Source: Heliopora coerulea
Taxonomy: Eukaryota; Cnidaria; Anthozoa; Scleralcyonacea; Helioporidae
Direction of reading: 5' to 3'
Assembly: GCA_030142905.1 (NCBI GenBank)
Contig: JASJOG010000069.1
Location: forward strand, 1,109,001-1,173,000
DNA length: 64,000 nt
A program made the position numbers and the translations under genes. Of this stretch, positions 33,427 through 46,167 are shown one piece after another (position 1 is the stretch's first letter; every line of letters begins with the position of its first letter). The notes under the pieces were generated by a model. It saw nothing but the letters and a program-made list of their open reading frames with translations. It did not search any database and had not been told where the DNA came from.

Positions 33427-33674
33427 TTCGCTCGAACTTAATACAGGGAAGCCATTCTTGCTGAAATAAAAGTTTCTCTTCCTAATCAGAGGTAAAAGAA
33501 CGAAGGAAAATATACTATTACATTTTCCTGACACGCATGACGTGCTGAGCACAGAACGCTGACTCAACGTTCCCTTGACGACTGTTCCTTAGCAACGCCA
33601 ACAGTTTCTCAAGTTTCAATTTTTATATCTTTGATGCTTTGCTTCCCTTCTGCCTTTGTTTTAAATGCGAAAAG
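33427..33674. promoter_or_regulatory. Head-to-head promoter between DNAJC21 and CFAP97D copy 1
   Basis: Only 248 bp separate the divergent start codons, so the two genes must share or overlap promoter sequence. If the upstream in-frame ATG of DNAJC21 were used, the gap would be 107 bp. Two adjacent X-box matches lie inside it. Confidence 0.7.
33569..33596 (+). promoter_or_regulatory. Two tandem RFX X-box matches
   Basis: GTTCCC-TT-GACGAC (33569-33582) and GTTCCT-T-AGCAAC (33584-33596) both match the X-box consensus RYYNYY-N(1-3)-RRNRAC. They lie 79-106 bp upstream of the CFAP97D ATG, within the usual distance for RFX-controlled ciliary genes. The consensus is degenerate, so function is inferred from position and pairing. 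Confidence 0.5.
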
Positions 33675-36600
33675 ATGCATCGTTCGTACCAACCGATTAC
33701 TCCCGCCACTAACAAGCTGCTTAAACAACGATGGGAAGAAACCTATTTCGAAGAACACCGAAGGAAGGTAAGTCAGTTAATTAAAAACAAGTTAATTAAG
33801 TAATTTAGAATACGATTACAAGTCTTGATCTATAAATTGACCTGCTAAAATCTTATCACAGGTTGCGTTGGCGAAACCTATGGTTGACAGCAAGCCACCG
33901 CGGACCTACATGCATCTCCACTTGAAGCTAAAAAAACTTCAGGTATTGTATTAAATTGATCTTTGACTGTGCTCGTGTGGCCCATTGTTGATGAAACGGT
34001 ATCCACTCGTATGTAGACATCTTTTGTGATGGATGTTACGAAATTATTGTTTTTGTGGTGAAATTGCGGCAAATGTCATATAAAATTGAAAAAAGTAAAT
34101 GCATCTGGTGACCCATTCTGCTGGATCCGTTGGTGCAGTGACAAAATCTGCCTGTCCATCCGTGCGTCTAAGCTGGCTACTTTCGACACAAACGCGGTAT
34201 GACCTGTTGTCCAGCTTGAACTCTTCCCGGCAGGATCAATCTTCTATGATTTTACTCTGGCTTACACCAGACCAATTCACTCGTCAAGGGGAGACAATCC
34301 ACCGGTGAAGGGTTAATGAATCATGTCTATACCACCAACTTTGCCTCGAAAACTTAAGCGTGATAAGATGAGGAAAGGGGTGGTTTTCCTTGATAACTAT
34401 TTTAAATATGGGGGGGGGGGGGAAGGTTTGATCTTTTGACTCATTAAAAAAAAATTTGGAAAAAAAAAATTCTCAAATCAAAAAATATGATCTCTTCAGT
34501 AAAAAAATTCAAATTATGGAATTTTTTTAAAAAACACATATCTGATGTTCATTCATTTAGGCAAACATAAATGAAAAGAAAAATTTGGGGTCTTATAAGC
34601 CATTTGGTAAAATGCCATTGCTGCATTAGCAACATGTGATAGTATACTATGTTTCACTTTTGTCAAACATATTTAATTATCCAGGGATGAATCCAGGGTC
34701 CCTTGTGAGGGGGAGGGACAGGTTCTAGAACAAAACAGTGCACTGGATTCAGGAATATCAATGGTGTTGATCATGCCAAAAAATTACTATGATCATATTT
34801 ACACTGGTGTATTTAAATATATCTAATTATATATAGGCTCCATATAGTCAAATATTCCATAGGCAGGACTGAATAGGCTAAATCAACTCTCATTTCAACT
34901 AAGTGTGTCCTTTCATTTCAATGATGACTGAATGTTATGGCTGGTTTTTCCTCCCAGAGTTGAAATTACTATGAACATATTCCCAACACCACACACAAAC
35001 AAAATGGAGGCCATATAAGATCTCATGGACACCAAATCACCTCAAGAGTTCTGGCAAGTCTTGCCTGGTGCTGATGGTCAAAAGTATGATCAGAGCTCAA
35101 AATCTCACCCAAAACTTTGCCAAAAAAGTCATTCTTTTTGTCAAATTTTCTGTTTAGAATACTGTGGATGTAAATAAAGGCCCTCATCCTTGCATGAGGG
35201 GAGGTTGGACCATTACCAACCCCTTCTGGATCTGCCATGCATTGTTATCCAATTATGGACAACATTTTGACCCTGTCATTACTTTGGCCCATTTTTGCCA
35301 GGTCTAAAAGATGTAAATGCTGAGCTGATAATACTTTTGAAATGGGCAAAATTAATATCTAATGCATGAATTAATTTAAATACCCAAGAAGCCTTAACTA
35401 TTATTCTAAATTAGTTTTAAAAAGTCATATAAGCTAACTTGTATAAATGTATGGCATTTTTTAGTTACTTTAAAACAATAGTTTAGGTTTTACAGGTATT
35501 TAAATTGTTCATGTGTCAGACTTTCACTAGCCTGCTTGCAGCCCAAAATTTTGAAAAATGGATGCATATTTGTATGACATTCAAAACATTACTTCTGCAC
35601 TATTATACATTAAGAGTTAAGATGACCTGAAGGTGGTTCAAAATGTTGTCTGTTCTAATAAATTTAAGATTAAATCTTAAAATTGCCCTATCTAGAATGA
35701 GTTATTTTTGTATAAAGATATGCACCTGCCATAAAACACAAAACAAAGCCACAATATAACTTAAAGAATAATTTATTAAATGTGTTGCAACCAATAACAT
35801 CATCAGAGAGACAACAATTGGTTGCAATGATAATTTGGGCCATTCTTCTAATAAAATAATTATTCTGCAAATTATAATTACCATCATAATGGATTTATTG
35901 TGCATTTTATGCTTGGCACTTATCTTGACAGTATATACATTATACTTCAGATTTCTGCTTGGTTGTTCAATCATAATGATTTTGAAAGAGTTAGTTTCTT
36001 TAGAACTTATATTCTTCAACTATATTAAACCACCTCAAGCTAAATTAAGTCAACTTTCTATCAGCTCAGCTAATATATACAATTATAAACACAAAATGCA
36101 CTTTATCCTAAACACAAAATGCACCTTAACTTTGTCGTAAAACTACAAGTGTTGTCACAGCTTGGTCATTAATAAAGTCGATGTAAACATTTATGAAAAA
36201 ACTCCCCACTGAACTTGTATTTTGCTCATGACCCCCCAACCTCAAAATACTTTTCAACTGGCCACTGTGAAATACAACAGTTCTTGAAATTTTGTGTTGA
36301 AAGTAAAATAATTCTTCATGCTAACATCAACTAAAAGCCTCAACCGGCTGAATTTACTCAACTGGCAAATTTATTCTCTCAAATCCTTTATGTCTTGGAA
36401 TGGTTTTCCAGCCAAAGTCAGAAACTTGCTCATTAAAAAACTCAAAGCCAAGCATTTTGGCAACACCACCTCTTCCAACAAGCCCTTTGATGACAATGAT
36501 CCCAAAATTTGGCTAAGACTTCCCTACCTTGGTAAACAAGGTGAATTTCTTGTTTGAAACTTAATTAAAAAACTATGGTGTAACCTAAAAGTTAAAGTTA

Positions 36601-37360
36601 ATTTTGTTGTCATTTATCAAACCAAAAAAACTGCTTTTTTTGTTTCCAATAAAGACAAAATACTCAACCTTTCTCGAAACAATCTCATTTATGAAATCAC
36701 TTGTCCTGATTGTAATAACAAATATATTGGCAAAACAGAGTACTGTCTAAAAACCCACCTTTCGGAACACTGTTACAATATCAACACCAGCACTGTAGCA
36801 CAACATCTTCTCAACTGTCCACATGCCCACTATCTCGCTAACCTCAATTCTCTCTTTGATAATCTTAACAACTCCTCTCCGCCTTCCCAATCATATCTCA
36901 ATAATTTTATCTTTAATAACTGTAAGATAATTCATTCTTGTAAATTCAGTAGTTTGAACCTATTACTTATTTTAGAAGCTCTCTTAATCAAACTTAACAA
37001 GCCAAGAATGAACAGCGGCCTAAAGGCCAGCAAAGAACTTTCACTTTTCGTCTGATCCGACATTTCCATATCTCTCAGCCACTCGACAATTGTCTGGCTT
37101 TTCTCTCGTCTAGCCGTTAATCTCACATGTTGTTAATATCCGACTATGTTAATTTCGTTGTTAATATCTCACTTGTGTTAATATCCGACTATGTTAATTT
37201 TGTTGTTAATAGCCGATGACATCATCCTTGTAATTACTTATATATATATATATATATAACTACAGACGGAACCGTTTCGGCCTATTGGGCCTCATCAGTG
37301 TAGTGCTGATGATCAGGATGGAGGAGCCTACATTATATAGGCAACTCAAATGTGCCACAC

Positions 37361-37406
<46 letters not shown>

Positions 37407-40400
37407 GCAGTAAGCTTTGTAAACATCTTGGTCTGATGATGACTCTGAAATAGAGCTGAAATATTACCGTTTTTCAACTTGTCTGTTTCTTGTTCCAACT
37501 TGAATATCAAGTCACAAGATGACAATTTTCGGTCTGTGTTTTATTCTTTACTGACATATCTTGGTCTTTTTAGGTTAAAAAAACTCCATCTGGGGATGGG
37601 GGGCCAATTTACCCCTACTTTGTTTTTTTATTGATATCTTGTCACTGGATGAACGAAATGACATAAATTTGTGACTTTTCCTTAAAATTAATTCTATTCC
37701 CAACATTTTGACATACAGTTTTAGACTATACCAGGGGTCTTCAAATGGTGGCCCACGAGCAATTTTAATCTGGCCTGTGAACATTTTCACCAATTCATTT
37801 TATCATTAGTTGAGGAATTCCAGCCAATAAAATATTCAGTAAAACTAGTATAATCATTATACTATAATGTATAAATCTCTGCTATGGCTTTCTGAGAGTG
37901 CTATTTTTTGAGCATATAGATGTGCCACATTCATAAAATGTTCTCACCTGACTTCCCGTCATGGTTGGAGAATGACTCTGGCCTTCATAACTCACTTATC
38001 AATTTTGTTTGCCCTCTCCCCAAAAAAAATATTTGAGGACCCCTGGACTATACCTACAAAACTGTTGCCATGGTAATTACTTGTTGAAGGGTCACTTTTT
38101 TACTTTCAAAGACAATTAAATACTTGCATTTTTTCAACAAAATCTTGGAAATAATAGTTTGAATTGAATACTAGTTCAAAAGGAAAATATCTCCTGTTAA
38201 AAAACAAGGTTTTTTAATATCCAAAAACTGCCATTTTTTGTTTGAGAGTTTAGAGCTCATCATTAGATAACACCTACTGGTAGTTGTTTGCAACAATATT
38301 TATATTATATTAGGAATATCAAAAAAATTGCAAATAGTGAAAAACCTTAAATTGTAAAATAAATATGTAATTTATATTACATATACATCTTTTTATAAAG
38401 TTTAATTAATTGAAACTAAGAACTTTTTTACTCAGTACAACATCATTGTAATGTCACAAACAAACAGAACAATCAACACTAAAATAAACTACTTCACATG
38501 TTATAAATTCTTGATCTTTTGTATTGAGCAGTTTTCTTTGTTGTAAATTTTTGGAGAAATACAAGTGAAAAACAACATCATTAAGAAAACCCAAATAAAA
38601 GCTATGGTTGAATGATGTAATAACGACATCATCAAGTATGTGGAACCAAGTAGTACTTAATTTTGTAGAGCATTGTATATTCAATATATATGTCTGCCAA
38701 GTTTCACTGAAATAGGCACAATAATGTGATTATGGTGGGGTGACCAAATTACCCCCCTCCTAACCTTCTTAGGAACAAAAATAGCCCAGCCCAGATAGGG
38801 TAAATCTCAACATGTAGTCAATTTCCTTCATACCTTGACATGTTATCTGCAGAATTAATAAGATAATAAATGCTAGCTAATACAATGTTGGCCTTATTTC
38901 ATGATATGAAATCTACAATGTTTTTACAGTTTACATATTAGCCTCACTGGTGACTAAGGGTTATGGGTAGAAAACCTGCAGTTTCCTTGCAAGTTGTTTT
39001 AATGCATCAAGGGACAAGGGCACACTTTAGCATTTTACTCTGGTTAATACCAGACAATTTTAGTCATCACAAGGATGAGCTGTGGCCATTAAGGGTTTAA
39101 TTAATTTTATCATTAAAGCTTATGAAGTTGGAGGTGTATTGGTTGATTTTCTTTTGACTAACCTTCAAATAAGGCAAAAAGTCCAAAGCTTAAAGCTGTT
39201 TTCATTACTTCTTGTTATGCTCTGCTTGCCAGCAGACCTTGTTGATCAATTTACAGTTAACAGCCATTGCATAAGTCAACTGAAAGTTGAATAAAATCTA
39301 GCTTTATCTAGAATAGGATCCTAAAGTAAACCTTTGCCACTTACTGGGTTAAATTTTAGAATACAGTGAACTTGGATATCTTATGGTTAAAATCTGTTTG
39401 CATCATTTCCTCTTTATATATTTTTTACATCTTAATAGTTCCTAAAAAGATTGGGTGATTACTGCCAGCTCCGTATAAAGCATGCTTTTTTAAATACTTG
39501 GTACTAGTTACTGGTTCACATCACCCAGAGAGGATTGTTACCTGGCTTGCTCAGGAGACAGGCAATTAAACTAATCCATCTGATCACTATACCATTAATT
39601 CTTGAGGGTGTAATTCAATGAGTTGTCTACACTCTACTTGGTGAAAAGTTGTTTTTTTTACATTTTTTGGATCTTACATGTATGAAATGTGACACCTTCA
39701 GATATTGAGAGGATCATCAAAATAATATTAATTATGTACAGGGTAGAAAGTAAGGATAAATTTGTAAAAGTGTGACAGAGGTAACATGCAGTCATGGGAA
39801 CCAAAATGTGTATATGTCTCCCTGCTGGTATTTTCTTTTTTGATTTTCACAGTTACCTTGAACTTAAAAGAACATATTTTTTTTATTTTCCCCTTTTAAA
39901 AATCCTGGTTGCAACCCTGTGCATAACCCCCAGTGTAAGAGAGTTGAAGCCGTTTTAGAGACTTCTTGGAACTGTAGGCATAGTACCCTATCAAAACGTT
40001 TGATCACTGAAGTTATGAAGACTAATAATGCATTTCCCATCAACGTATGTATGAAGTTTCCCAAACAAGTGCTCAGGCTTTTTTGTCGTTTAATACGTCA
40101 GAAATGCGACTGACAAGCTGTCCCATCCAAAACCTACCATAATTCAAATAACTGGCAGTTCTTCACTAGAGAACTGGGGTTTGACTTTCATTAAAAGACT
40201 AGGGCCATAATTATTTTTTTCGAAACAAAAATCTTGCTATCCTGGTACAAAAGTAGTTGTAAAGTAAGTTGTAGTATTGTTTTCGTGCCTGACTCTAACA
40301 TGGGGCCAAAGACAACGCTCTTGATTTTTTGGAGGCTCAAAAATTTGCATAAGCAAAGTGGAGATTATTCAAAGCTTTATACTTCTTGTATCAACGTTTC

Positions 40401-43400
40401 ATGATTAACATTCCTTGAACCGTCAAAATGAAAGATGGAGTATAGTTTTCCCTTCCGCAATTTAGTTCGTTGATGATGACATTGTGTCACTGTGGGAATC
40501 AAATGGCGCCTGTTTGCATCACCCCATGTTCATTGAATGACATACATATTGGTAACTAATCCTAATACTTTCCTTGCATTACACTCGACAATAATATTTA
40601 ATTGTTGCTTCTAAAATTAAAATATATCGTAGAAATTTTCTGACTGACTGAACACACCCGTGTTTGGATACAAACGTCCAAAAAGGAAAAATTTCTCGCC
40701 AAAGCGTTGAAGTTGGTGTTGTTCGTTTGTTTTTAATTTTGACGCTTTTCTCCATGAAGGCAAATCTGGCTTATTTTGACAACACCATACAAAGACGAAA
40801 AACATTACATATTAATTTTCCTAAATATCGCTCCTAGGTCAACGAAGCGTTCATCCTCATAGGATCTCCTGTTTAAACAAAATTTATTGAATTTCATTGG
40901 AATGTAAAATGTGGTTATCATAAAAAAATTTCAGTATAGTCATAAAAGTTTTATGATATCTGAATTGACAGGTGGAAGAAGAGCGATTAGCAAGAATCGA
41001 AAGAGACAACCGAATTTTACTTGAAAAAATGTCCCAGATAATGAGAACTAAGGGACGAGTTGATAACTGGAATGACTACCAAGCAAAAAGTTTAAACAGG
41101 ACCAAAAGACAGCAAGAACTGTTGAGAGTTACTCACGAAAATCAGGTGTGTGCATATCGCGTTTATTTTCCCTGTCATTAGTTTTTTAATTTTATTAAAT
41201 AGTCTGATATTGAATCTTACACAAAATTCTATAATTCTGAATTATTAAATAATATGTATTGAAAAGCTATCGTGAAATTTTACAGATTGTATACTCAGTG
41301 CCGTATCGACGGGGGGGAACTGGAGCGACATTTTCAGAAACAAAAATTCGAGTTTTTTCGTCCTTTTATTCAGATTCAAAAATATTTTGCAAAACTAAAC
41401 AAAATGTTAAATCAGTGTCTTAACTTCTCGTCGTTAATTGACGACTTTGTAGCTAAGGTTTAGAAAGCGCCTGCTTTAATTTTTGAATAGCATTTTGGGT
41501 AATAAAAAAAAAACACTATAAACACTTGTTTCTAGAGAAATATCTCGTTGTATAATACAGTACGAGCTTGCGGATGCGTTAGAGAGGGCTAAGAGCAGGG
41601 GGGCACCTTCAACAGAATTTGCCCCGGGCGAGTTACCACCTAGGCACGGCTCTGTGTATGCCTTAATAAATCATTTCAAATATGTTGATATCTAGAAGCC
41701 TTGGTTAAAACTGATCTTACAGAACCAAAATATAGACATGCACAGGAAAGGAGTCTTCATGTAGCATGTTGAAATGTTCTCACGACAGATTTTTATGGTT
41801 TGTAATATTTGCTTTGCCACAGGTAATGCCGTCGGTTACCCGTTTTGTAATTTTTCAAATGATTGGATTTATACGTGTTAAGTAATATTATATTAAACTA
41901 TGAATCTCGTCTTTCAGGCCATTTTAAAAAGAGTTTTAGCCCAAGAACCTGTCTACAACCATCAAAAATGGGTAGGTCAATCTTCGTCTATGAAATTGAG
42001 TTTGTTTGGAATTTCGGTCATATCAGAAACTTCTGAAAACCAGGAAATTAAGATCAACGTAAGAACCATTTACACGATGCGACCGTCGCATGCAATTGTT
42101 TGTTCTGATATGTACGATTAAGTCACTTTAGCCTTCAGGACATATTGCTACATCAGTGAGCGAATCACAATTAGGAATTGTGCTCTGGGACAACATCACA
42201 TACGTTAGAACAAACAACTATTGTATACGACAGTCTTATCGTGTAAATGGGTCCTTAGACAACTTTTCAATCTGATTTTTTAAATTTTTTTTTTTGTCTG
42301 AATATTTGTGTTATATGGGTTACTGTTAGAGAAGTAACGCATTTCATTTTACTCGTTACTTTTCGAAATAATTTACTGGTTGTCATTTTTTCTGATCGAG
42401 AAACGTTTACTTTAATCAATTACAAAGTTTTGGAGTAACCATTACTATTCCCAACAAATGAGCTCTCTAATTACTAATTATTTTCCCGGGCATTTGAACT
42501 ACGGACAAACTGTCCAAACTTTGTAATTTTTCGTAAAAACCTATCCAAACGAGGAATCTTTGTTGGGGAAACACGGTTTCCCTGCAATGTTTTCCGAACG
42601 TGGCTATAAAGGAGGAAAAATTTTTTGAGTAACATTCACAAGCGGTGTAAGTTAGCGTGTACAGCTCGGTATATACAGTGAAATCCTGCAACTAGGCAAC
42701 ATTGTTTTAGGGCTGGGCAAACGAAGAAAACGAAATAGAAGCCGGGAAGTAAAACATGTTTCTGAACTCACAGAGAAACATTTTTTGCTTCCCAAGAAGC
42801 CACTTTTGCCTCTGTTGCAATGTTACCTTGTTAGCCCAAATCATTATCTCGCCTTGTCGCAACGGGACGCTCTGTCCGACATCCTACTCTCACGATGAAC
42901 CTCTTGTTAAAATCAATTTCGATTACCTGGGAAGCTTGTCTTATACCAGCTAATCAATTACTTTCACATGCTTTGGGATACTTAATTTTCCCGCCAAACA
43001 GTACCTCGCTTGCTCACTCAGCCCGCAATGAAGATCAGCATTAAAAGAAAAATCTTTGATGCCATAAAGAACGGTTCTACATGTCATTTTGTCTAGTGCC
43101 TGGTTTTGAATTTAAACCTTTGCTTCTTGCTATGATGTTTATAGAGGAAATTTTATTAACTCGTGCTTGTCATTTTGTGTTAATTTTACTACGAGTTGAG
43201 GTTTATACTCTTCGTCCTGGGCCTTTATCGTTCTTCGTGACAACATTTTGGCTAACAGTTTGATGCTTAAGGTGGTAGCGTTTAGAAATCGGACAAACGT
43301 TGGACAATCTTTAAATTTTTAAACTGGTCTGTTTCTGGCAAGCGCACATATGTTTATATTGCTTCATCGTCCTAGGATAATACATATCCATGGGATCGTA

Positions 43401-46167
43401 CATATTTTCCTTAGCACATTAAATGATTTATGTATATTCAGGCGTGATAGTAATAAATCACCCAATAAGATCATTGGACTAGTACTCTTTTGGGAAAATT
43501 CGAAACGCTTTCCTCCACCTTTGAAAAAGGTGTGAAGTTTCAGAAAGTGTTTATGCTGAATCACGAGCGCGATAGGTGTAATAACATCGACACAATCATG
43601 AATTAAGTGACAAGAATGACTCGGCTAGCTAGTTGTGGAAGTAAGTATGGGGACAGAAATACGTATCTTGTAATTTGCTATATTTTCCGCGTTTTCCCCT
43701 GATACACTAACCTACTAAGCATCCAACATTGGTTAAGTATACGATATGTCTATTGTCGAAAAAATTACCTATGTTTCTATTTCTTTTTTTATGCCGTAGA
43801 AAAGCAATTACTTTTATAATGTAATTTTGTAGAACTAATTAATTTCGAATAAACGACGAATTTTTTAATAGTATACATGTTTCGGCAAGACTTACGCCGT
43901 CTTCAGTGCAAGAGGATGGCATAAGTCTTGCCGAAACATATATATTATTAAAAATTTCGTCGTTTACTTGAAACTTATTTTAACTGTGGTGCTTATTCGA
44001 TCCTATGGAACTAATTAATTCCTGCTAAAAGTCATTGATTAGGAAAGTTAAGTAATTAGGAAAGTTAAGAAAAGAGTAAAGTAAAAAGAAAAGGGTTATG
44101 GAAATTATAATTGATTGAAAAATTTAAGTAATTTTTACAACATGGTTGACTAGTTTGACCCAATCATTACAAAGGTGGCCATCATACTGGGTATTATTTA
44201 TGTTGGTCACGCGATAGAAGCGGATGCAGGATTATCCGATCAAGGAACCCAAACTTCAGACTGAGAGTGCATGGGCCAATGTGGCTGCCAATGTCCAGAA
44301 ATAAATTGAAGCAGCTACGTCAGTAAATTTTATCTACTTAACTTACTCACACATGTCAATGATTAAGATACTATAAAGCATGAAAAATACCGTTATTTTC
44401 ATTTACTGGAAACGAATTAACTCCAACGAAACAAAACACCGACGAGATCGAGAGCTGGGCTCGGGGTGCGTTTATTTTAGGGCTGATCTGGTGTACAAAC
44501 TGCTGTAGGGCTGGGCAAGGAGGTTAGCGGATTACAACTACGATAGCTATAAACAATGGGACAAAATAGTTTGTTTAAAAAAAGATCAAATTTAAAACGT
44601 CACGGCTTAGTGAATTAAGAAACTTATTTACCCTTAGCTGCAAAACGTCCAAAGTTAATACAAGATCACCTCAAACTGACTTAAATCTGCTTTTCTTCAA
44701 ATTGAATTTGCTAAATCCAAAAATAATTTACAGTGGTGCAAGTCTTTCAACTCAATGCGCAGTGACCTGAAGATTATCGCAAATCACGCAGTTTCTTCAT
44801 ATAAGATAAAGCTCAAAAACTTTTCGCCCCATTTAAACTTATAAGTAAATGTTGTTAAGAAACTGTTCTGTTGCAGTTACTACAGACACTGAGTTCTAGC
44901 TGTTTAAGAAGGCCATCAGGAAGAATACCATAAAATATTGAGTAATTATGTACCAAAAATATCTTCATAAAACAAAGGATGATTATCATTACAGTCTTTC
45001 CGTTCTCTTTTAAAATTGAACATTTGCATAAAAAGAAAATGCCGCAAAGTATTCTGGTAGTTTTACGCTGCTGATATGAAGGGGCAGCCTTTTACGTTGG
45101 TTAAGTTACAAGTTCATGACCTTCGGTGTCAATAATTTTTTTCCGAAGGCACGCAACGTAACGTTTGACTTTTCCTTGTAATCTAAGTGGCTTAACGTCC
45201 TTGTTTAACGTAAAATAGATCTCTTTCTTGAAACAAACCTTTCATCTTACTTTGCAAGCAAAAAAAGTGATACTTTTATATTATCCGTCTCTCTGGACTT
45301 AAGGAACTCTCAATTATTATATCTGAACTATATATATATATATCACACTTACCTCTAATTTATTGAATATATTCATAACATATTCATTTGCACAATCTCA
45401 TGGCTCCTTTGAAACCCAACAACACTTCGTCAACTGCCGACCACGACGACCAACTACGATCAGCGACGATTAGTTCGGGCTCATTCCCCTTCATTACACA
45501 TCTCGTTCACAAATTTTAAATGCCGTTTTTGTTTCCCAAATTTCGGCAGTATAAATATTAAATTTGAGTGATAAAATAAATTCAAAAGTAAATATAACAA
45601 ATTATAATGATACTGGCCTTCTTTTAATAATACATAAGGCACACGGCTGCCCCCGCGTGCCCCCGTGGCTCCGGCGCCCCTGCAAAAGACTATTCTAAAT
45701 TACAAAAAAAAAGTAATTGACTCTCAGAGTGTTAACCATGGGTTAGAATGACAGACATTTAAGGAAGGTTTCTTTAATCATTTTAATCATCCTTTAAAGG
45801 AAAATTAACCCTGTACGTCTTCTAACAGGCAGATGACTGGGCTGAAAAAGAAGCTTACATGGATAGCATTTCTAAATATCCCAAAGACTGGTACAAGAAA
45901 AATGTTTCGAAGAAAAGGTCGCCCGTGAAAAGTGAAACAAAAGAACAAAGCTGCGTGGATTCGAAGAAGAGCCCAAAGAAAGAAGCGAAACTTCTCAGTA
46001 AAGAAGTACCGGAAGAAAAAGTTGTCAATGGTGATCAAGAAGAGGACGAGGTTGCGGTAGAGAAAAACGATGAAGAACAAAGCCTTGAAGAGGTAAATAA
46101 AGAAGGAAAAGACGAAAGAGATGGTGAGAAAGAAGTTCAAGAATCTGATAAAGCATTAGAAAAATAA
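33675..46167 (+). CDS. CFAP97-domain ciliary protein, copy 1 (CFAP97D1-like), 246 aa
   Basis: Exons: 33675-33767, 33862-33942, 40972-41145, 41918-41971 and 45829-46167, all phase 0 with AG/GT borders, giving 741 nt. The product opens MHRSYQPITPATNKLLKQRW. It contains KPPRTYMHLHLKLKKLQ, then a helical segment (EEERLARIERDNRILLEKM), SLNRTKRQQELLRVTHENQ and AILKRVL. This order matches the CFAP97/Hemingway family, whose small member CFAP97D1 is needed for sperm axoneme maintenance. The last exon adds YMDSISKYPKDWYKK and then ~90 residues of Lys/Glu-rich tail absent from short family members. The second copy lies 2.6 kb downstream. Introns 2 and 4 are long and carry Penelope, hammerhead and hAT remnants. 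Ciliary/axonemal function is inferred from the family and from the upstream X-boxes. Confidence 0.88.
34218..34316 (-). repeat. Dispersed hairpin repeat, copy 4
   Basis: Inverse orientation: TTTTACTCTGGCTTACACCA, then CACTCGTCAAGGGGAG and GGGTTAA. In CFAP97D copy 1 intron 2. Confidence 0.6.
36318..37055 (+). pseudogene. Penelope-like element C-terminus with GIY-YIG endonuclease
   Basis: Almost continuous frame, with one in-frame TGA after GKQGEFLV (near 36555), encoding the end of a retroelement polyprotein. Blocks in order: LKSFMSWNGFPAKV, WLRLPYLGKQGEFLV, VNFVVIYQTKKTAFFVSNKD, then LIYEITCPDCNNKYIGKTEY (the IYE..YIG core with an embedded CxxC), LSEH and VAQHLLNC, ending at TGA 37053-37055. 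GIY-YIG nucleases at the C-terminus are characteristic of Penelope-like elements and nick target DNA for integration. The reverse transcriptase part is absent, so the copy is 5' truncated. The basic residue after the YIG block is His (KTHLSEH) where Arg is usual. It lies in CFAP97D copy 1 intron 2. Confidence 0.8.
37259..37304 (-). ncRNA. Hammerhead ribozyme, second copy
   Basis: On the minus strand: ACUACA, CUGAUGA (37298-37292), GGCC/GGCC stem II (37291-37279), GAAA, CGG-UU-CCG, UC, then UGUAGU. Stem I is six perfect pairs here (ACUACA/UGUAGU), longer than the four in the 9.7-kb copy, while the catalytic core and stems II-III are identical. About 115 bp surrounding the motif is shared with 9655-9770. 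It is opposite in strand to the neighbouring Penelope GIY-YIG fragment, so it may come from another copy. Cleavage is predicted 5' of the UGUAGU strand. Confidence 0.85.
37363..37404. repeat. (TA)n microsatellite
   Basis: TA run beside the hammerhead-containing repeat. A shorter one lies at 37239-37258. Confidence 0.9.
37425..37560 (+). repeat. Dispersed repeat shared with 22640-22770
   Basis: See the partner at 22640. This copy includes CTGATGATGACTCTGAAAT and AGAGCTGAAAT, resembling a decayed hammerhead core, but it lacks a proper stem III and cleavage site. Confidence 0.55.
37732..38045. mobile_element. hAT (Charlie-like) non-autonomous element
   Basis: Ends CAGGGGTCTTCAAATGG and, inverted, CAGGGGTCCTCAAATA. 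A perfect 8-bp target duplication GACTATAC (37724-37731 and 38046-38053) flanks it. 314 bp, no coding capacity. In CFAP97D copy 1 intron 2. Confidence 0.9.
39006..39100 (-). repeat. Dispersed hairpin repeat, copy 5
   Basis: Inverse orientation: TTTTACTCTGGTTAATACCA, GACAATTTTAGTCATCA, ending TTAAGGGTTTAA. Confidence 0.6.
41296..41654. mobile_element. hAT-type non-autonomous element
   Basis: Ends CAGTGCCGTATCGACGG and, inverted, CAGAGCCGTGCCTAGGTG. Flanks TGTATACT (41288-41295) and TGTATGCC (41655-41662) match at 6 of 8 positions, as expected for an aged 8-bp duplication. In CFAP97D copy 1 intron 3. Confidence 0.75.
43847..43980. repeat. Long foldback repeat
   Basis: Arms of ~57 bp (AAACGACGAATTTTT, ATGTTTCGGCAAGACTTA and the inverse) around a short centre. 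Each arm contains GTAAGTCTTGCCGAAAC or a variant. In CFAP97D copy 1 intron 4. Confidence 0.75.

Noticed and set aside
34681..35238. Possible hAT-like element (start near AGGGATGAATCCAGGG, end near CTTCTGGATCTGCCATG)
   Set aside because: The two ends match only loosely and no 8-bp duplication was found.
37433..37470. Third hammerhead candidate CTGATGA..GAAA at 37.43 kb
   Set aside because: Stem II has an internal mismatch and no closing stem III/cleavage triplet follows. At best a decayed relative.
43868..43942. Hammerhead-like words (CTGAAGAC..GCCGAAAC) within the foldback at 43.9 kb
   Set aside because: Position 7 is variable in hammerheads, so CUGAAGA alone is allowed. But stem II leaves an unpaired C at 10.1, and there is no stem III or UH cleavage site after GAAAC. 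Not a working ribozyme.
45640..45682. Solo hAT-like end (GGCGCCCCTG)
   Set aside because: No partner end or target duplication located.
45805..46140. Phe-rich minus-strand frame at 45.8-46.1 kb
   Set aside because: Antisense of the Lys/Glu-rich last exon of CFAP97D copy 1.
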